A stretch of 64,000 bases of DNA, from assembly GCF_018614775.1 (NCBI RefSeq), contig NZ_JAGGOF010000001.1, positions 1 to 64,000 of the forward strand. The letters run 5' to 3'. A model generated the notes under the pieces. That model made no database searches and was not told the origin of the DNA. It saw nothing but the letters and a program-made list of their open reading frames with translations. Both the position numbers and the translations under genes were made by a program. Source of the DNA: Pseudomonas fluorescens (lineage in GTDB: Bacteria; Pseudomonadota; Gammaproteobacteria; Pseudomonadales; Pseudomonadaceae). This document shows positions 46,461 to 56,080 of the stretch, piece after piece. The number at the start of each line of letters is the position of its first letter. Positions within the stretch are counted from its first letter, which is position 1.

Positions 46461-47438
46461 TCAAGGCAACAAAACAGTCGACCCGGTCGTGCGCCGTGCC
46501 GACAACTCGGCCTGGGCCTTGGCCGCCTCTGCCAGCGGATAACGCTGGTTGATGTTCACCGTGAGCTGGCCGCTGCTGATCATGCCGAACAGTTCATCGG
46601 CCATGCGTTGCAGGTTTTCGGCGTTGTTGGCGTAGGTCGCCAGGGTCGGGCGGGTGACGTACAGCGAGCCCTTGGCCGACAGAATCCCCAGGTTCACGCC
46701 GTCCACCGCCCCGGAGGCGTTGCCGAAGCTCACCAGCAGGCCACGCGGCGCCACGCAATCGAGCGAGGTCAGCCAAGTGTCCTTGCCGACGCCGTCGTAC
46801 ACCACGGGCACCTTCTTGCCGTCAGTCAATTCCAGCACGCGCTGTGCGACGTTCTCCTTGCTGTAGTCGATGGTTTCCCAAGCGCCGTGGGCTTTGGCGA
46901 TAGCGGCTTTTTCCGCTGAGCTGACGGTGCCGATCAGTTTCACGCCCAAGGCCTTGGCCCATTGGCAGGCCAGCGACCCGACGCCACCGGCGGCGGCATG
47001 GAACAGGACGGTATCGCCACCCTTGAGTTCATAGGTCTGACGCAACAGGTACTGCACAGTCAGGCCCTTGAGCATCATCCCGGCCGCCTGTTCGAAACTG
47101 ATGGATTCGGGCAAATGCACCAGGTTGGCCTCGGGCAGTACGTGTACATCGCTGTAGGCCCCCAGCGGGCCGCTGCCATACGCTACCCGGTCACCGACCT
47201 TGAACCGCGTGACGTCGGTGCCGACGGCTTCGACCACCCCCGCCCCTTCGGCGCCCAGGCCTGACGGCAGCGCCGGTGGCGGATACAGGCCGCTGCGGTA
47301 GTAGGTGTCGATGAAGTTCAGGCCGATTGCCTTATTGCTGACGCGCACCTGCTGCGGGCCCGGCTCGGCGGGTTGGTAGTCCACGTACTCAAGCACTTCG
47401 GGGCCGCCGTGGGAACGGAACTGGATACGTTTGGCCAT
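46461..47438 (-). CDS. qor: NADPH:quinone oxidoreductase (zinc-independent MDR family)
   Basis: A 325-residue medium-chain reductase that reduces quinones with NADPH. RIQFRSHGGPEVLEYVDYQP, ANLVHLPESISFEQAAGMML and the Rossmann segment LFHAAAGGVGSLACQWAKAL match Qor, and the catalytic-zinc cysteines of alcohol dehydrogenases are absent. The ATG at 47438 has AAGGAG eight bases upstream; an in-frame GTG at 47444 is too close to that site. Divergent from hemF. Confidence 0.93.
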   Translation of the reverse strand: MAKRIQFRSHGGPEVLEYVDYQPAEPGPQQVRVSNKAIGLNFIDTYYRSGLYPPPALPSGLGAEGAGVVEAVGTDVTRFKVGDRVAYGSGPLGAYSDVHVLPEANLVHLPESISFEQAAGMMLKGLTVQYLLRQTYELKGGDTVLFHAAAGGVGSLACQWAKALGVKLIGTVSSAEKAAIAKAHGAWETIDYSKENVAQRVLELTDGKKVPVVYDGVGKDTWLTSLDCVAPRGLLVSFGNASGAVDGVNLGILSAKGSLYVTRPTLATYANNAENLQRMADELFGMISSGQLTVNINQRYPLAEAAKAQAELSARRTTGSTVLLP

Positions 47439-47494
47439 CTTCACTTCTCCTTGTTGCGGGGCTTTTTACCAAGCCTGCTATCGGACTCCTAAGC

Positions 47495-47508
47495 TTGATC
47501 TTCGTCAA
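47495..47508 (+). promoter_or_regulatory. Anr/Dnr-type box before hemF
   Basis: TTGAT-CTTC-GTCAA matches the FNR/Anr consensus with one mismatch. TATCCT at 47533-47538 is a suitable -10, and a start near 47543 would put the box at about -41. hemF of P. aeruginosa is known to be controlled by Anr and Dnr, which supports the call. Confidence 0.7.
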
Positions 47509-47577
47509 CTGTGGCGTGGGCAGGTGCGGTGGTATCCTGTGCGCCCTTTTGCCGCCGGCTCGTTATACGCCGCGTAG

Positions 47578-48516
<939 letters not shown>

Positions 48517-48530
48517 ACGAGGGGACACTC

Positions 48531-49352
48531 ATGGATCGCTACGTGGTAATAGGTCATCCGATCGGTCACAGCAAGTCACCGCTGATCCACCGCTTGTTTG
48601 CCGAACAGACCGTGCAAGCGCTGGACTACAGCACACTGCTGGCGCCCCTGGAGGATTTTGCAGGCTGCGCGCGGGAATTTTTCCGCGAGGGGCGCGGGGC
48701 AAATGTCACCGTCCCCTTCAAAGAAGACGCCTTTCGCCTGGCCGATAGCCTGACCGAACGGGCGCAGCGGGCCGGGGCTGTGAATACGTTGAGCAAACTG
48801 GCCGATGGGCGCCTGGTGGGTGATAACACCGACGGCGCCGGGCTGGTGCGGGATTTGACAGTCAACGCCGGCTTTGGCCTCAAGGGCAAGCGCGTCCTGT
48901 TACTGGGCGCCGGCGGTGCGGTGCGCGGCGCCCTGGAACCGTTGCTGGCCGAAGGTCCGGCCTCGGTGATCATCGCCAATCGCACGGTGGAAAAAGCTGA
49001 ATTGCTTGCCGAGCTGTTCGCGGACCTGGGCCCGGTCTCCGCCAGCGGTTTCGACTGGCTGCAGGAGCCGGTGGACCTGATCATCAACGCCACGTCGGCA
49101 AGCCTGTCAGGGGATGTACCGCCGATTGCCGGAAGTTTGATCGAACCGGGCAAGACGTTTTGCTACGACATGATGTACAGCAAGGAGCCGACCGCGTTCT
49201 GCCGTTGGGCCCGTGAACACGGCGCGGCGGTGGCGATGGATGGCCTGGGCATGCTGGCCGAGCAGGCGGGTGAAGCGTTCTACCTGTGGCGTGGGGTACG
49301 CCCGGACACCGCGCCGGTGCTGGCCGAGTTGCGTCGCCAGTTGGCGCTGTAA
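48531..49352 (+). CDS. aroE: Shikimate dehydrogenase
   Basis: A 273-residue NADP-dependent enzyme reducing 3-dehydroshikimate to shikimate in aromatic amino acid synthesis. [17 protein letters not shown] binds shikimate, [10 protein letters not shown] holds the catalytic Lys, and [17 protein letters not shown] is the dinucleotide loop. NATSASL and [19 protein letters not shown] close the protein. The ATG at 48531 was preferred to one at 48498 that would overlap hemF. Confidence 0.96.
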   Translation: MDRYVVIGHPIGHSKSPLIHRLFAEQTVQALDYSTLLAPLEDFAGCAREFFREGRGANVTVPFKEDAFRLADSLTERAQRAGAVNTLSKLADGRLVGDNTDGAGLVRDLTVNAGFGLKGKRVLLLGAGGAVRGALEPLLAEGPASVIIANRTVEKAELLAELFADLGPVSASGFDWLQEPVDLIINATSASLSGDVPPIAGSLIEPGKTFCYDMMYSKEPTAFCRWAREHGAAVAMDGLGMLAEQAGEAFYLWRGVRPDTAPVLAELRRQLAL

Positions 49353-49379
49353 CCCACTGTGGGAGCAAAGCTGCCCCCC

Positions 49380-50948
49380 TTAATCCTCGAAATGAATCGG
49401 GCAGCGCTCCGGCCCTTCCAGCTTCTTCAATTCGTCCACCACCTGGGGCCGGGCCCGGCGCAGGGTCAGGCTTCGGCCCTGGCTGCGCAGGCGCCGGGCT
49501 TCCTGGTGGAGCATTTCCACCCCGGAATAATCGATGAAGTTGATCTGCTGGGCATCGATGACCACCCGTTGCGCCTGCAACCGTTGCAAGCGCACTTGCA
49601 GGAAATGACTGGCGCCGAAAAAAATCGAGCCGCCCACCCGCAGGATATCCGCTTCCCCTTCACAGAAATGCTGCACCCGTGGCTGTGAGGTGCGCTTGAG
49701 GTAAAAGAACAGCGAGGCCAGCACGCCGGCGTAGATGGCGGTTTGCAGTTCCAGTAGCAGCGTCGCCAGGCAGGTCAGGCTCATGACCACGAATTCAGCG
49801 CGACTCACCCGGAACAGCGCCCGGATACCGCGGTGGTCCACCAGGCCCCAGGCGATCAGCAGAATGCTGCCGGCCATGGCCGGGATCGGGATATGTGCGA
49901 TCAATGTTGCGCCGGCGACCGCAAACAAGGCCACCCACAGCGCCGAGAACACCCCGGCCAGGGGCGAACAGGCTCCGGCTTCATAGCTGAGACCGGAACG
50001 GGTAAAGGAACCGGCCGACAGCGACCCGGAGAAAAATCCGCCCACGATGTTGGAAAGCCCCTGCGCCCTCACCTCCTGATTCGCATCGAGCAACTGCCCG
50101 GAACGTACCGACAGCGAGCGGGCGATGGACAGGCTGGTAACCAGCCCGAGCATGCCCACCGCGACGGCGCCGGGCAGCAGGCGCAATATCAATTCCAGAT
50201 CCAGCGGCAGCGGCGTGAGCGGCGGCAGGCGTCCGGTAAAGGCGCTGACCAGTGCCACATGACCGAACATCGCCGGCCACAGCCACACCACCAGGCTGCT
50301 GATGACCAAGGTGATCAACAGGCTCGGCCAACGCGGCAGCGCCCGCTTGAGCACTATCCCCAGGACCAGCGTGCCCAAGCCCAGCAGCAACGACGGGTTA
50401 TCCACAGCCCCGATGTGGCTGAGCAGCATCAGCAAGCCTTTCAGCGCTGTGGCTTCGTTCGGCAGGTCGAGGCCCAACAGGTTAGGCAATTGCCCCAACG
50501 CAATGACCACCGCCGCGCCCAAGGTAAAACCCAGCACCACAGAGTGCGAGACGAAGTTCACCAGCGCACCGAAACGCAGCAACCCCAATAACCATTGGAA
50601 GATACCGGCCAGCACGGTCAGCAGGAGGATGAGGGTGACGTAGTCCTGGCTGGCAGGTACGGCCAGGGGACTGACGCTGGCGTACAGGACAATGGAGATC
50701 GCCGCCGTAGGACCGCAGATCAGGTGCCAGGAGGAGCCCCACAGACAGGCGATCAGCACCGGCACGATTGCGGCGTACAGGCCATATTCAGGCGGTAAAC
50801 CGGCAATCAATGCGTAGGCAATGGACTGGGGCAGCGCGAGAATCGCGCCACTCAGGCCGACGATCAGATCCCGACCGACACTGGCGCGGGTCTGCCGGGG
50901 CAGCCAGCTGAGGAAAGGAAAGAGTGAATGGCGCGTGGGGATTGCCAT
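49380..50948 (-). CDS. SulP-family anion permease with STAS domain
   Basis: A 522-residue SulP transporter. About 10-11 membrane helices fill residues 25-405, with PQSIAYALIAGLPPEYGLYA and CGPTAAISIVLYASVSPLAV characteristic of the family. A cytoplasmic STAS domain follows (about 420-515; RVVIDAQQINFIDYSGVEML). Its place beside the choline-binding protein and choline sulfatase suggests that it carries sulfate or choline-O-sulfate, but the family also moves bicarbonate and other anions. Confidence 0.85.
   Translation of the reverse strand: MAIPTRHSLFPFLSWLPRQTRASVGRDLIVGLSGAILALPQSIAYALIAGLPPEYGLYAAIVPVLIACLWGSSWHLICGPTAAISIVLYASVSPLAVPASQDYVTLILLLTVLAGIFQWLLGLLRFGALVNFVSHSVVLGFTLGAAVVIALGQLPNLLGLDLPNEATALKGLLMLLSHIGAVDNPSLLLGLGTLVLGIVLKRALPRWPSLLITLVISSLVVWLWPAMFGHVALVSAFTGRLPPLTPLPLDLELILRLLPGAVAVGMLGLVTSLSIARSLSVRSGQLLDANQEVRAQGLSNIVGGFFSGSLSAGSFTRSGLSYEAGACSPLAGVFSALWVALFAVAGATLIAHIPIPAMAGSILLIAWGLVDHRGIRALFRVSRAEFVVMSLTCLATLLLELQTAIYAGVLASLFFYLKRTSQPRVQHFCEGEADILRVGGSIFFGASHFLQVRLQRLQAQRVVIDAQQINFIDYSGVEMLHQEARRLRSQGRSLTLRRARPQVVDELKKLEGPERCPIHFED
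50398..50406 (+). promoter_or_regulatory. Perfect DnaA box inside the SulP gene
   Basis: TTATCCACA on the plus strand within the minus-strand SulP coding region. Confidence 0.4.
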
Positions 50949-51008
50949 GGGGCCTCAAGGATGGGGTTTGGCTCAAGAGTATCAGGGCAAGGCACCACTC
51001 TCTTTGTG

Positions 51009-51059
51009 GCGAGGAGATTTATGTGGGAGCAAAGCTTGCTCCCACATGGATTTCCTCGC
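51009..51059. repeat. Long inverted repeat between choX and the SulP gene
   Basis: A REP-like palindrome, ATGTGGGAGCAA against TTGCTCCCACAT (51021-51047), is extended on both sides by GCGAGGAGATTT and GATTTCCTCGC, so about 50 bases can fold as one stem. It lies between the choX stop and the SulP start and may limit transcription from choX into the permease gene or stabilise the mRNA end. Confidence 0.75.
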
Positions 51060-51106
51060 GACAGTGCTCCGCGCCCTCAGAAAGAACACGCAAAGCAGCG
51101 GGGCTG

Positions 51107-52027
51107 TCAGAGCTTGGCCTTCACCGCCGCCAACGCATCCTGGCCATCCAGCGTCTTCACGCCGTCCAGCCATTTATCCAGCACCGCCGGGTTGGCCTTG
51201 ATCCAGGCCTTGGCCGCATCGGCGTTGCTGACCTTGTTGTTCACCACTTCGGCCATGATGCTGTTTTCCATTTCCTGGGTGAAACTCAGGTTGGTCAGCA
51301 GCTTGCCGACGTTCGGACAGGCCTGTGCATAACCTTTGCGCGTCAGCGTATAGACGCTGCCGGTATCGCCGAAATACTTCTCGCCACCCTTGAGGTAATG
51401 CATTTTCAGCTGCACGTTCATCGGGTGCGGTGTCCAGCCTAGAAAGGTCACGAACTTCTGTTTCTTCACCGCCCGGGAGACCTCCGCCAGCATCGCCTGC
51501 TCGCTGGACTCCACCAGTTTCCACTCGCCCATGCCGAAATCGTTGGTCTTGATGATTTCTTTCAGGGAAAGGTTCGCCGGGGCGCCGGAGCCGATGCCGT
51601 AGATTTTCTTCTCGAACTTGTCGGCGAATTTGTTCAGGTCGGCAAAGTTATGCACACCCGCGTCCCAGACGTAGTCCGGCACCGCCAGGGTGAATTCGGT
51701 GCCATCGAGGTTCTTGGCAAGCTGCGTGACATCACCGGTGGCGACGAATTTGTCATAGAAGCCCTGTTGCGCCGGCATCCAGTTACCGAGGAACACGTCG
51801 ACCTGGCCATCCTTGAGGCCGCCGAAGGTAATGGGCACCGCGAGGGTGTCGACCTTGGCCTTGTAGCCCATGCCGTCCAGCAGAAAACCGGTAATAGCGT
51901 TGGTCGCGGCGATGTCGCTCCAGCCCGGGTCGGCCATTTTCACGGTGTCGCAGCTTTGCTCGGCCCAGGCCGACACACTGCTTAGCGCCAACAGCCCAGC
52001 GGTCAGTACTGTGGATAACTTTTGCAT
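51107..52027 (-). CDS. choX: Choline/betaine ABC transporter substrate-binding protein
   Basis: A 306-residue periplasmic binding protein of the OpuAC/ChoX type, with signal peptide MQKLSTVLTAGLLALSSVSA. VKMADPGWSDIAATNAITGF, TFGGLKDGQVDVFLGNWMPA and FVTFLGWTPHPMNVQLKMHY contain the aromatic residues that cage the trimethylammonium group. No permease or ATPase gene is next to it, so it must work with a transporter encoded elsewhere. It lies 37 bases after betC. Confidence 0.88.
   Translation of the reverse strand: MQKLSTVLTAGLLALSSVSAWAEQSCDTVKMADPGWSDIAATNAITGFLLDGMGYKAKVDTLAVPITFGGLKDGQVDVFLGNWMPAQQGFYDKFVATGDVTQLAKNLDGTEFTLAVPDYVWDAGVHNFADLNKFADKFEKKIYGIGSGAPANLSLKEIIKTNDFGMGEWKLVESSEQAMLAEVSRAVKKQKFVTFLGWTPHPMNVQLKMHYLKGGEKYFGDTGSVYTLTRKGYAQACPNVGKLLTNLSFTQEMENSIMAEVVNNKVSNADAAKAWIKANPAVLDKWLDGVKTLDGQDALAAVKAKL
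52010..52018 (-). promoter_or_regulatory. Perfect DnaA box at the choX start
   Basis: TGTGGATAA (TTATCCACA on the minus strand), in the choX signal-peptide codons. Confidence 0.4.
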
Positions 52028-52049
52028 GTGCTTCCCCTTACGTTATTCG

Positions 52050-53564
52050 TTATTGGTTTTGGCAGGGTTGTGGATAACGGGCCTTGCGCTCCAGATCGTC
52101 GAGGTCGATGTGGTTACGCATGTACTGCTGACTGGCGTCGACCAGCGGCTGGTGATCCCAGCTCTTGAGTTTGCCCAGGGTCAGCGCCTGGGCGACAAAG
52201 CGGCGGCGTCGCTGGCTGGCGAGTACCTGTTGATGAATGTGCGGGATGTCCCACCTGGCCCGCGCTTCAGCGAGAAAATCGGCAAACACGCGCTGGTGTT
52301 CGGGAGACTGGCTGAGATCTTCCAGTTCCTTGGGATCGTTGCGCACATCGAACAGCAGGCACGGATCATCTTCGCTGTAGATGAATTTCCACGGTCCACG
52401 ACGGATCATCATCAACGGGCTGATGGTGCCTTCGGCCATGTATTCACCGAACACTTCGTCATGACCGCCCTGCCCTTGCAGGTGCGGTACCAGCGAGCGC
52501 CCGTCCAGCGGCAGCCCGGGTTCCAAGGTGCCGCCGGCCAATTCGACCAGGGTCGGCAACAGGTCGGCGGTGGACACTGCGGCACCGACCCGGCCACTGG
52601 CGAATTGACCTGGGGCGCTGATCAGCAGCGGTACGCGAGCGGCCATTTCGAACCAGTGCATCTTGTACCAGAGGCCTTTCTCCCCAAGCATGTCGCCATG
52701 ATCGCCGGAGAAAATGATGATGGTGTCGTCGAGCAGGCCGGTGTCCTCCAGGGTTTGCAGTAACTTCCCGACGTTGCTGTCAATGTAGCTGCACGCGCCG
52801 AAGTAGGCCCGGCGCGCGTCGCGAATCTTATCCACAGGCAGTGGCTTGTCCCACAGGTCGTAGACTCTCAGCAACCGTTGGGAATGCGGATCGAGCTCCG
52901 TTTGCGCCGGGGTAGGCGGCAACGGAATGTCGTTGTCGTCATACAGATCCCAAAAGGCCTTGGGAATGGTGTACGGATCGTGTGGGTGCGTCATCGAGAC
53001 GGTCAGGCAGAACGGCTGGTCGCCGTCCTCGCGAATATGGTCGAACAGGTACTGCTGGGCCTTGAACACCACTTCTTCATCGAAATCCAGCTGATTGGTG
53101 CGCACGCAAGGGCCGGCCTGCAACACCGAGGACATGTTGTGGAACCAGCTCGGCCGCACATCGGGCTCGTCCCAATTCACCGCCCAACCGTAGTCGGCCG
53201 GATAAATGTCACTGGTCAGGCGCTCCTCATAGCCGTGCAACTGGTCCGGCCCGCAAAAATGCATCTTGCCGGACAGCGCCGTGCGGTAGCCGAGGCGACG
53301 CAGGTAATGGGCGTAGGTCGGCACGTCCGCCGGGAAATCCGCCGCGTTGTCGTACGCGCCGATCTTGCTCGGTAGCTGGCCGCTCACCAGGGTGAAGCGC
53401 GACGGGGCGCAGAGTGGGCTGTTGCAATAGGCGGCGTCGAACACCACGCCTTCGGCGGCCAGGCGCGACAGGTTTGGCAACTTGATCGGCGAAGGACCGT
53501 AGATCGGCAACATTGGCGCGGCCATTTGATCGGCCATGATGAAAAGAATGTTCTTGCGCTTCAT
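52050..53564 (-). CDS. betC: Choline sulfatase
   Basis: A 504-residue type I sulfatase that cleaves choline-O-sulfate to choline and sulfate. KNILFIMADQMAAPMLPIYG begins the sulfatase fold, NSPLCAPSRFTLVSGQ holds the C-x-P-S-R motif whose Cys52 becomes formylglycine, and SGDHGDMLGEKGLWYKMHWF is the metal and sulfate site. The C-terminal extension typical of BetC is present. No signal peptide, so it acts in the cytoplasm. The ATG at 53564 was preferred to one six codons upstream. Divergent from a LysR gene. Confidence 0.94.
   Translation of the reverse strand: MKRKNILFIMADQMAAPMLPIYGPSPIKLPNLSRLAAEGVVFDAAYCNSPLCAPSRFTLVSGQLPSKIGAYDNAADFPADVPTYAHYLRRLGYRTALSGKMHFCGPDQLHGYEERLTSDIYPADYGWAVNWDEPDVRPSWFHNMSSVLQAGPCVRTNQLDFDEEVVFKAQQYLFDHIREDGDQPFCLTVSMTHPHDPYTIPKAFWDLYDDNDIPLPPTPAQTELDPHSQRLLRVYDLWDKPLPVDKIRDARRAYFGACSYIDSNVGKLLQTLEDTGLLDDTIIIFSGDHGDMLGEKGLWYKMHWFEMAARVPLLISAPGQFASGRVGAAVSTADLLPTLVELAGGTLEPGLPLDGRSLVPHLQGQGGHDEVFGEYMAEGTISPLMMIRRGPWKFIYSEDDPCLLFDVRNDPKELEDLSQSPEHQRVFADFLAEARARWDIPHIHQQVLASQRRRRFVAQALTLGKLKSWDHQPLVDASQQYMRNHIDLDDLERKARYPQPCQNQ
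52069..52077 (-). promoter_or_regulatory. Perfect DnaA box at the betC 3' end
   Basis: TGTGGATAA within the last codons of betC, 50 bases from the preceding box. Confidence 0.4.
52828..52836 (+). promoter_or_regulatory. Perfect DnaA box inside betC
   Basis: TTATCCACA on the plus strand within the betC coding region. Confidence 0.4.
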
Positions 53565-53678
53565 GTGTTCGCGGCATTCCATAGTGGACAGTTATGCGAT
53601 ATTGCTGCGATTGAGCATGTAGCCCCCAGGTATTGGGGTAAAGCCCATGCAGGATAATGACTAGGATAAGCACAGCTT

Positions 53679-54629
53679 ATGTATGACGCCTTGGGTGACC
53701 TGTCTCTGGAACTGTTCCGCGCCTTTGAAGCCGCCGCCCGTCAGCAAAGCTTCACGGCAGCGGCGATTGAACTGGGTACCACGCAACCGGCCATCAGCCA
53801 GCAGATCAAGCGGCTGGAGGAGCAATTGGGCACGCGGCTGTTTGATCGCATTTATCGCGGCATCGAACTGACCGAGGCCGGATCGATTCTGTTCGAGCAG
53901 GTGCAGGCCGGTTTACAGAGCATTGATGCGGGGCTGAGCGCGATTACCGCCCAGCATCAGCATGAAGTGTTGCAGGTGGCGACGGACTTCGCCTTTGCGG
54001 CGTATTGGCTGATGCCGCGCTTGCACCGGTTTCACGCGGCCAATCCGCAGATCGACGTCAGCCTGGTGACCGGTGAGCGTAACCACAACATGCTTCGCAC
54101 CGATATCGACGTTGCCGTACTGTTTGGCGACGGTCGCTTCAAACAGGGCGAAAGTCGCTGGCTGTTCAGCGAAGAAGTCTTTCCGGTGTGCAGCCCGCTG
54201 CTGCTCAAGGAGCGTCCCCTGCCCTTGCCGGCCCAGGCCTTGGCGGAGTTTCCCCTGCTGCATCTGCGCGCGGGCAACAGCAGCAGCTGGTTCGACTGGA
54301 ACGGTGTTTTTCGCGAGCTGGGCATCACCTCCCCACCGGCACCCGGGCAATTGCGCTTCGACAACTACACGCTGCTGATCCAGGCGGCGATTGGCGGCCA
54401 AGGCGTTGCCATCGGCTGGCGGCACCTTGTGGATAACTTATTGGCCCAAGGCCTGTTGTGTCGGCCGATTGCCGAGACAGTGTTGTCACGCCTGGGGTAT
54501 TACGTGGTCTTGCCCCAGCGCAAGCGGCGCGGGGCATTGATCAGGTTGTTCGTGGATTGGTTGATGGAGGAACAGGCCAACAGCGCCGAATCGCTGACGG
54601 GGCTGCCGTTGCCCTCCATTGCTGTTTGA
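53679..54629 (+). CDS. LysR-family regulator next to betC
   Basis: A 316-residue LysR regulator: N-terminal helix-turn-helix (about 8-65; LFRAFEAAARQQSFTAAAIE, LGTTQPAISQQIKRLEEQLG) and an effector domain with ATDFAFAAYWLMPRLHRFHA and VLFGDGR. The divergent position from betC, conserved in Pseudomonas, makes it the likely regulator of the choline sulfatase operon, probably responding to choline-O-sulfate or sulfur state. Confidence 0.88.
   Translation: MYDALGDLSLELFRAFEAAARQQSFTAAAIELGTTQPAISQQIKRLEEQLGTRLFDRIYRGIELTEAGSILFEQVQAGLQSIDAGLSAITAQHQHEVLQVATDFAFAAYWLMPRLHRFHAANPQIDVSLVTGERNHNMLRTDIDVAVLFGDGRFKQGESRWLFSEEVFPVCSPLLLKERPLPLPAQALAEFPLLHLRAGNSSSWFDWNGVFRELGITSPPAPGQLRFDNYTLLIQAAIGGQGVAIGWRHLVDNLLAQGLLCRPIAETVLSRLGYYVVLPQRKRRGALIRLFVDWLMEEQANSAESLTGLPLPSIAV
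54428..54436 (-). promoter_or_regulatory. Perfect DnaA box inside the LysR gene
   Basis: TGTGGATAA within the 3' part of the LysR coding region; it encodes LVDN. Confidence 0.4.
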
Positions 54630-54632
54630 GCG

Positions 54633-54718
54633 TGACGAGGAGCTTGCCCCGTTCAGATGCGCAGACGCAAAAAACGAGGGCCGCTACGCAGCCCAGCGGG
54701 AGCAAGCTCCCTCGCCAC
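54633..54718. repeat. Degenerate REP pair
   Basis: GACGAGGAGCTTGCCCCG and the opposing GCGGGAGCAAGCTCCCTCG are a diverged REP pair between two convergent genes. Confidence 0.65.
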
Positions 54719-54734
54719 GGGTTTTGCACAGCCG

Positions 54735-55394
54735 TCAGGTGGCGGCGATAAAGTTCAGGTGCTGGCCGACGTGCAGGTTCAAGCGCAGTTCGTCCGCGAT
54801 ACCCACCGCCACCCGGTTCAGCCGCTCCAGGGATTCGGCCAGGCCGGGTTCCAGGCTGGTGCTGACCTGGCTGAAATGCTCGATACCCAAGCCGGGCGCG
54901 GCGTAGGGTGTGTTGATGAGGGTCCACTGCAACGTGCTGTTCTTAAGGGCATCGAGCACTTCTTCAGCGGCATGGCGCTGCAGATCGTCGTCGGCCTGCT
55001 CCTCGTCGAGCACGGCAAAATCGCCTACCAGGAACAGCCGGGAAATATTCACCGCCTCCATGCCGGCAATCAGCGCATCCACGGCCAATACTTGTTCCAC
55101 AGGGCCTGGAATCAAGGTGCGTTCGACTTGTTCGCTGTTCATTGGCAACCCCGGCGCGTTCAGCAGGCAGATGACGGCACTGGCACCGGCGACACTTTGC
55201 TTGACCCGCTCGGGATCGAACAGGTCCCCAGGCTTGGTCCGCAGGCCCGGGCGGGGCGCCAGGGCGGTGAGATCATCGAGGATGGCGATCACTTCATGCT
55301 GGCGTCGCAGCATTTCAGCCATCAATGCGCTGCCGAGGCTGCTCATGGCACCATAGAGCACCACTTTGATCACCGGGGTTTCGGCATTTTTCAT
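54735..55394 (-). CDS. NAD(P)-binding, NmrA-like protein
   Basis: A 219-residue protein with a Rossmann-fold start (KVVLYGAMSSLGSALMAEML), then ILDDLTAL, KPGDLFDPERVKQSVAGASA, VICLLNAPG and SRLFLVGDFAVLDEEQADDD. It resembles short NmrA-like or atypical SDR proteins that bind NAD(P) and act as dehydrogenases or redox sensors. The glycine pattern GAMSSLG is close to the usual GATGxxG. The ATG at 55394 was chosen because the fold begins there. Substrate unknown. Confidence 0.75.
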   Translation of the reverse strand: MKNAETPVIKVVLYGAMSSLGSALMAEMLRRQHEVIAILDDLTALAPRPGLRTKPGDLFDPERVKQSVAGASAVICLLNAPGLPMNSEQVERTLIPGPVEQVLAVDALIAGMEAVNISRLFLVGDFAVLDEEQADDDLQRHAAEEVLDALKNSTLQWTLINTPYAAPGLGIEHFSQVSTSLEPGLAESLERLNRVAVGIADELRLNLHVGQHLNFIAAT

Positions 55395-55481
55395 GGCTGT
55401 TATTCCCTTTTTTGTTCCACGTATAAGGCCTCTGACCCGCGGAAAACGATTGGGGTTCGGCCTCTTTTCGAGGAGTGACCC

Positions 55482-55808
55482 ATGCAGCGCATCAAGGGCT
55501 ACCACGCCCACGTGTATTTCGACGCCAGCACCCTCGACCAGGCGCGGGCGTTCTGCGAGGAAGCGGCGCGACTGTTTCCGCTGAAAATGGGCCGCGTCCA
55601 CCAGCGCCCGGTGGGCCCGCACCCGGACTGGAGCTGCCAGTTGGCGTTCGACCCGCAGTACATCGGCGTGGTCCTGCCGTGGCTGGCGCTCTATCGCAAA
55701 GGGCTGGTGATTTTTCTTCATCCCAATACCGGCGATGAACGGGCCGATCACACCGACCATGCGATCTGGATGGGGGCCATGCGGCCGTTGGATCTTTCGG
55801 TGTTCTGA
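55482..55808 (+). CDS. DOPA 4,5-dioxygenase family protein
   Basis: A 108-residue protein of the DOPA_dioxygen family. GYHAHVYFDASTLDQARAFC, RPVGPHPDWSCQLAF and LHPNTGDERADHTDHAIWMG contain the conserved histidines expected to bind iron. Family members in fungi and plants open the ring of DOPA; the bacterial enzymes are poorly studied. GAGGAGTG lies before the ATG. Divergent from the NmrA-like gene. Confidence 0.88.
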   Translation: MQRIKGYHAHVYFDASTLDQARAFCEEAARLFPLKMGRVHQRPVGPHPDWSCQLAFDPQYIGVVLPWLALYRKGLVIFLHPNTGDERADHTDHAIWMGAMRPLDLSVF

Positions 55809-56080
55809 CTTATCAGGCGCGGGTGGGATAAACCATTTCTGCAGCGAAAGCCTGCTGAAAGCTTGCGCGATTAGGATCGCCTCACTACCGGCAAAAGACC
55901 GGTGGCCAGAAACGGATTTCCACATCCCGCTCGGCCTTTTTAACAACAACAATGGTGATCCTGATGTCCGCAGCTACCTACCCTGTCGCTTCAACTCCAT
56001 CCGTCCGTCCCGAGCCCCGCATCCTGCGCTGACCTGTCCGGTTCGCCTTTGCCCGCCGCGCCACGCCTGGAGTATTTCCC
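55809..56080. promoter_or_regulatory. Promoter/leader region of the CitMHS gene
   Basis: About 270 bases. It contains a small hairpin (ACCGGCAAAAGACCGGT region near 55888-55904) and a short ORF of 22-26 codons (ATG at 55952 or 55964, stop at 56030-56032; from the second start MSAATYPVASTPSVRPEPR) that ends 48 bases before the transporter ATG. It could be a leader peptide or chance. GGAG precedes the transporter start. Confidence 0.4.
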
